Position numbers and translations under genes: made by a program. Below are positions 5,959 to 8,307 of a DNA stretch of 8,307 nucleotides, one piece after another (position 1 is the first letter of the stretch; every line of letters starts with the position of its first letter). The notes below the pieces were generated by a model. The model was not told the origin of the DNA, ran no database searches, and worked only from the letters and a program-made list of their open reading frames with translations. Origin of the DNA: Acinetobacter sp. GTDB taxonomy: Bacteria; Pseudomonadota; Gammaproteobacteria; Pseudomonadales; Moraxellaceae. The stretch is taken from the NCBI GenBank assembly GCA_030152675.1, contig JASLIY010000141.1:1-8307 (forward strand), read 5' to 3'.

Positions 5959-6029
5959 ATTCTCATTTCTAAACCTTTGTTATATACATTTTTTATCTTC
6001 AAGCACAGTATTTAGCGCAAATCCACCAT

Positions 6030-6063
6030 AAAAAAACAGCCCCCTTTTCAAGGAGGCTGTTTT
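6030..6063 (-). terminator. Rho-independent terminator of sucCD
   Basis: Read on the minus strand, AAAACAGCC (6055-6063) pairs with GGCTGTTTT (6033-6041). One internal mismatch (6042/6054) is followed by four more pairs and a three-base loop. A run of seven T (6030-6036) follows the GC-rich arm. It ends transcripts coming from sucD. Confidence 0.88.
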
Positions 6064-6069
6064 AGATTT

Positions 6070-6105
6070 CAACTTGACTGAGTTTAGATCAACTCAGTCA
6101 AGTTG
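6070..6105. repeat. Perfect 15-bp inverted repeat between sucD and its terminator
   Basis: CAACTTGACTGAGTT (6070-6084) and AACTCAGTCAAGTTG (6091-6105) are exact reverse complements around a six-base loop. The repeat begins 17 bases after the sucD stop. No T-run follows it on the minus strand, so it is not itself a terminator. It may protect the sucCD mRNA 3' end from exonucleases or mark a processing site. Confidence 0.85.
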
Positions 6106-6122
6106 CAAAAGTTTAGGCTTAA

Positions 6123-7013
6123 TTAAGCCATACCTTTGTCTTTCAAAACTTCAAGCATGGTTGAACCTAGCTCTGCTGGGCTACGAGTATAAGCCATACC
6201 CGCTTTTTCAAAGGCTGCAAATTTTTCTTCTGCAGTACCTTTACCGCCCGAGATGATCGCGCCCGCATGACCCATACGCTTACCTGCAGGTGCAGTCACA
6301 CCCGCGATATAGCCAACAACAGGCTTGCTAACATTGGACTGGATATATTCAGCTGCTTCTTCTTCAGCAGAACCACCAATCTCACCAATCATGATGATCG
6401 CATCCGTTGCAGGATCGTCTTGGAACAATTTCAATGCATCGATTTGGTTCATACCTGGAATCGGGTCACCACCAATCCCGATACAGGTTGACTGACCTAA
6501 ACCAAGCTTGGTGGTTTGTGCCACAGCTTCATAAGTCAACGTACCTGAACGCGAGATAATGCCAATACGACCCGGTTGGTGAATGTGACCTGGCATAATG
6601 CCGATTTTACATTCGCCTGGAGTGATCACGCCCGGACAGTTAGGACCAACCAAACGGACATCATTGCCATAGGTTTCGATATAACGTTTTGCTTTCAACA
6701 TATCTATCGTTGGCACACCTTCAGTGATGACCACAATCAGGCCAACACCAGAATCAACCGCTTCAACGATTGAATCCAAAACAAATGGTGCAGGGACGTA
6801 AATCACAGAAGCATCGGCTTGAGTTTCACGTACAGCTTGTTTCATGGTATTGAAAACTGGCAAACCAATATGAGTTTGACCACCTTTACCTGGAGTTACA
6901 CCACCAACAACTTTTGTGCCATAGGCGATGGCTTGTTCAGAGTGAAATGTACCGTTTTTACCCGTAAAGCCTTGTACCAGAACTTTGGTGTCTTTATTAA
7001 TTAATACGCTCAT
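6123..7013 (-). CDS. sucD: Succinyl-CoA synthetase, alpha subunit
   Basis: With SucC it converts succinyl-CoA, ADP (or GDP) and phosphate to succinate, CoA and nucleoside triphosphate, the substrate-level phosphorylation step of the TCA cycle in the cytoplasm. The 296-residue protein has the CoA-binding Rossmann start [20 protein letters not shown] with the GTFHSEQ segment (21-27), [10 protein letters not shown] (36-45), and the [20 protein letters not shown] block (123-142). The ligase domain follows, with [18 protein letters not shown] and [14 protein letters not shown]. His249 in RMGHAGAI is the phosphohistidine (His246 in mature E. coli numbering). It is slightly longer than E. coli SucD (289) through a C-terminal extension. 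The ATG at 7013 follows sucC by 10 bases, and its Shine-Dalgarno AAGGAG (7020-7025) overlaps the sucC stop, a sign of coupled translation of the two subunits. Confidence 0.98.
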   Translation of the reverse strand: MSVLINKDTKVLVQGFTGKNGTFHSEQAIAYGTKVVGGVTPGKGGQTHIGLPVFNTMKQAVRETQADASVIYVPAPFVLDSIVEAVDSGVGLIVVITEGVPTIDMLKAKRYIETYGNDVRLVGPNCPGVITPGECKIGIMPGHIHQPGRIGIISRSGTLTYEAVAQTTKLGLGQSTCIGIGGDPIPGMNQIDALKLFQDDPATDAIIMIGEIGGSAEEEAAEYIQSNVSKPVVGYIAGVTAPAGKRMGHAGAIISGGKGTAEEKFAAFEKAGMAYTRSPAELGSTMLEVLKDKGMA

Positions 7014-7023
7014 GTGATACTCC

Positions 7024-8190
7024 TTACGCTTTTACTGCAGCAACAATTTTTTCTGCAGCATCAGCCAAGCCTTCTGCAGAAATAAGTTTAAGACCCGATT
7101 CATCCAGTAATTTTGCACCGAGTTCTGCGTTATTGCCTTCTAGGCGAACAACAACAGGTACAGTCACGTTTACTTCTTGAACCGCTGCAATAATTGCTTC
7201 AGCAATCATGTCACAACGTACAATACCACCGAAGATATTGATCAATACACCCTGTACAGAACTGTCTGCCAAGATGATTTTGAACGCTTCGATCACACGT
7301 TCTTTGGTTGCACCGCCACCTACGTCAAGGAAGTTTGCAGGTTGACCGCCATACAACTTGATGATGTCCATGGTCGCCATCGCAAGACCAGCACCGTTAA
7401 CCATACAACCGATGTTGCCTTCAAGTGCAACATAGTTCAGATCAAATTCAGATGCTTTGAGTTCACGCTCATTTTCTTGAGAGGTGTCGCGTAATGCAGC
7501 CACTTCAGGAAGACGATACAGCGCGTTTGAATCGATACCGACTTTGGCATCAACACATAAGATTTCACCATTTTCACGGACTGAAAGTGGGTTGATCTCG
7601 AATAATGCGAAGTCATTTTCAACGAATGCTTGATAAGACGCAGACATGATTTTGACGAATTGATTGATTTGCTTGTCTTTCAAGCCCAATTGAAATGCCA
7701 CTTCACGGGCTTGGAATGGGAGTAAACCGACCAATGGGTCGACTTCAACTTTTAAGATTTTTTCAGGTGTTTCTTCTGCAACTTTTTCAATTTCGACACC
7801 ACCCTCGGTTGATGCCATGAACGTGATACGGCGGCTTGAGCGATCAACCACTGCACCTAAATAAAGTTCACGTTCGACTGGGTAAACATCTTCAGCAACG
7901 ATAATGCTGTTTACAGGTTGACCATTGGCATCGGTTTGATAAGTGACCAAGTTGGTTCCAATAATGCCATTTGCAAATGCAATCACATCTTCTTTGGTTT
8001 TAGCAACTTTTACACCACCGGCCTTACCACGACCACCTGCATGGACCTGAGCTTTCATGACTGCGAATTTTCCGCCCAATTGTTCAAACGCTGCAACAGC
8101 TTCGTCTGCATTGGTCGCAAGAATACCCTCTTGAACTGGCATTCCATATTTTTTCAACAGTGCTTTCGCTTGATACTCGTGTAGATTCAT
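7024..8190 (-). CDS. sucC: Succinyl-CoA synthetase (ADP-forming), beta subunit
   Basis: This subunit binds the nucleotide and succinate and pairs with SucD in the TCA cycle. The 388-residue length equals that of E. coli SucC. The N-terminal ATP-grasp domain starts [16 protein letters not shown] and contains the glycine-rich loop [14 protein letters not shown] (49-62). The Mg-binding residues lie in FEINPL (197-202, Glu198) and VDAKVGID (213-220, Asp214). The C-terminal domain has [12 protein letters not shown] (265-276), FLDVGGGA (287-294), [15 protein letters not shown] (317-331) and [12 protein letters not shown] (347-358), the region that meets succinate and the alpha-subunit phosphohistidine. 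The ATG at 8190 has a Shine-Dalgarno AAGG seven to eight bases upstream. Upstream lies a hairpin and no visible coding sequence up to the window edge. In Acinetobacter the 2-oxoglutarate dehydrogenase genes usually precede it. Confidence 0.98.
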   Translation of the reverse strand: MNLHEYQAKALLKKYGMPVQEGILATNADEAVAAFEQLGGKFAVMKAQVHAGGRGKAGGVKVAKTKEDVIAFANGIIGTNLVTYQTDANGQPVNSIIVAEDVYPVERELYLGAVVDRSSRRITFMASTEGGVEIEKVAEETPEKILKVEVDPLVGLLPFQAREVAFQLGLKDKQINQFVKIMSASYQAFVENDFALFEINPLSVRENGEILCVDAKVGIDSNALYRLPEVAALRDTSQENERELKASEFDLNYVALEGNIGCMVNGAGLAMATMDIIKLYGGQPANFLDVGGGATKERVIEAFKIILADSSVQGVLINIFGGIVRCDMIAEAIIAAVQEVNVTVPVVVRLEGNNAELGAKLLDESGLKLISAEGLADAAEKIVAAVKA

Positions 8191-8227
8191 TTAATTACCT
8201 TTAACCACTTCGAACATTGTTATGATC

Positions 8228-8265
8228 TGCGAATACTTAAACGTCCATCGCAGTAAGTATTCGCA
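8228..8265. repeat. 12-bp perfect inverted repeat upstream of sucC
   Basis: TGCGAATACTTA (8228-8239) and TAAGTATTCGCA (8254-8265) are exact reverse complements around 14 bases. On the sucC strand no T-tract follows, so readthrough from an upstream gene seems possible. A five-T run occurs only on the opposite strand (8266-8270). It lies about 40 bases before the sucC start. It could be a processing or stabilising hairpin, a weak attenuator within a long TCA operon, or a protein-binding site. Confidence 0.8.
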
Positions 8266-8277
8266 TTTTTAAAATTC

Positions 8278-8301
8278 TTACTATTACTATTGATTACTAT
8301 T
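8278..8301. repeat. AT-rich short repeats at the right edge
   Basis: TTACTATT occurs three times (8278-8285, 8284-8291 and 8294-8301), the first two overlapping. The stretch is noncoding in all frames that I can follow and continues beyond the window. Its meaning is unclear. Confidence 0.5.
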
Positions 8302-8307
8302 TGTTAA

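Noticed and set aside
5919..5966. 15-codon reading frame as a real leader peptide gene
   Set aside because: It has no attenuator hairpin, no run of one amino-acid codon and no independent Shine-Dalgarno. It is kept only as an observation about the TTG start.
7177..7494. 105-residue plus-strand open frame opposite sucC
   Set aside because: It is an antisense shadow of a highly conserved gene, with cysteine/threonine-rich random composition.

Overview
The window looks like core chromosome of a gammaproteobacterium of the genus Acinetobacter. This rests on close recall of Acinetobacter Adk, PBP2 (MrdA), RsmD and SucC/SucD sequences and on an AT-leaning composition; no search was run. There is no sign of phage, insertion sequence, CRISPR, plasmid or tRNA/rRNA content. 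Apart from two rightward genes in the middle, everything reads leftward.

Left part (1-2054, minus strand): the N-terminal 28 codons of adenylate kinase (adk); a 438-residue DUF445-family inner-membrane protein; and a 171-residue secreted protein that looks like a small outer-membrane beta-barrel. The adk-DUF445 gap carries a perfect 8-bp inverted repeat that overlaps a possible adk -35 box.

Centre (2055-4984, plus strand): a 247-base AT-rich divergent intergenic region with candidate back-to-back promoters and a 13-bp tandem repeat. It is followed by mrdA, the PBP2 transpeptidase of cell elongation, and rsmD, the 16S rRNA G966 methyltransferase. These two overlap by 8 bases and are probably translationally coupled. 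A strong hairpin with A and T tracts on its two sides closes the unit and also serves the convergent gene to its right.

Right-centre (5014-5946, minus strand): a small, very basic lipoprotein with a three-copy heptad tail encoded by 21-bp tandem DNA repeats, then a 139-residue exported protein of unknown function that starts at TTG behind a good Shine-Dalgarno. Neither can be given a function from sequence alone.

Right part (6030-8307, minus strand): sucC-sucD, the beta and alpha subunits of succinyl-CoA synthetase (TCA cycle), with a 10-base gap in which the sucD ribosome binding site overlaps the sucC stop. Downstream of sucD are two hairpins in tandem: a perfect 15-bp stem, then a Rho-independent terminator. 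Upstream of sucC a 12-bp inverted repeat lies in the intergenic space that in Acinetobacter would separate it from the rest of the 2-oxoglutarate dehydrogenase/TCA cluster.

I found no convincing undescribed multi-gene system. The items most worth a second look are the three unassigned envelope proteins, the internal duplication in the DUF445 protein, the mrdA-rsmD overlap with the extended PBP2 tail, and the RNA-structure elements flanking adk and sucCD. All intergenic gaps are under 300 bases.
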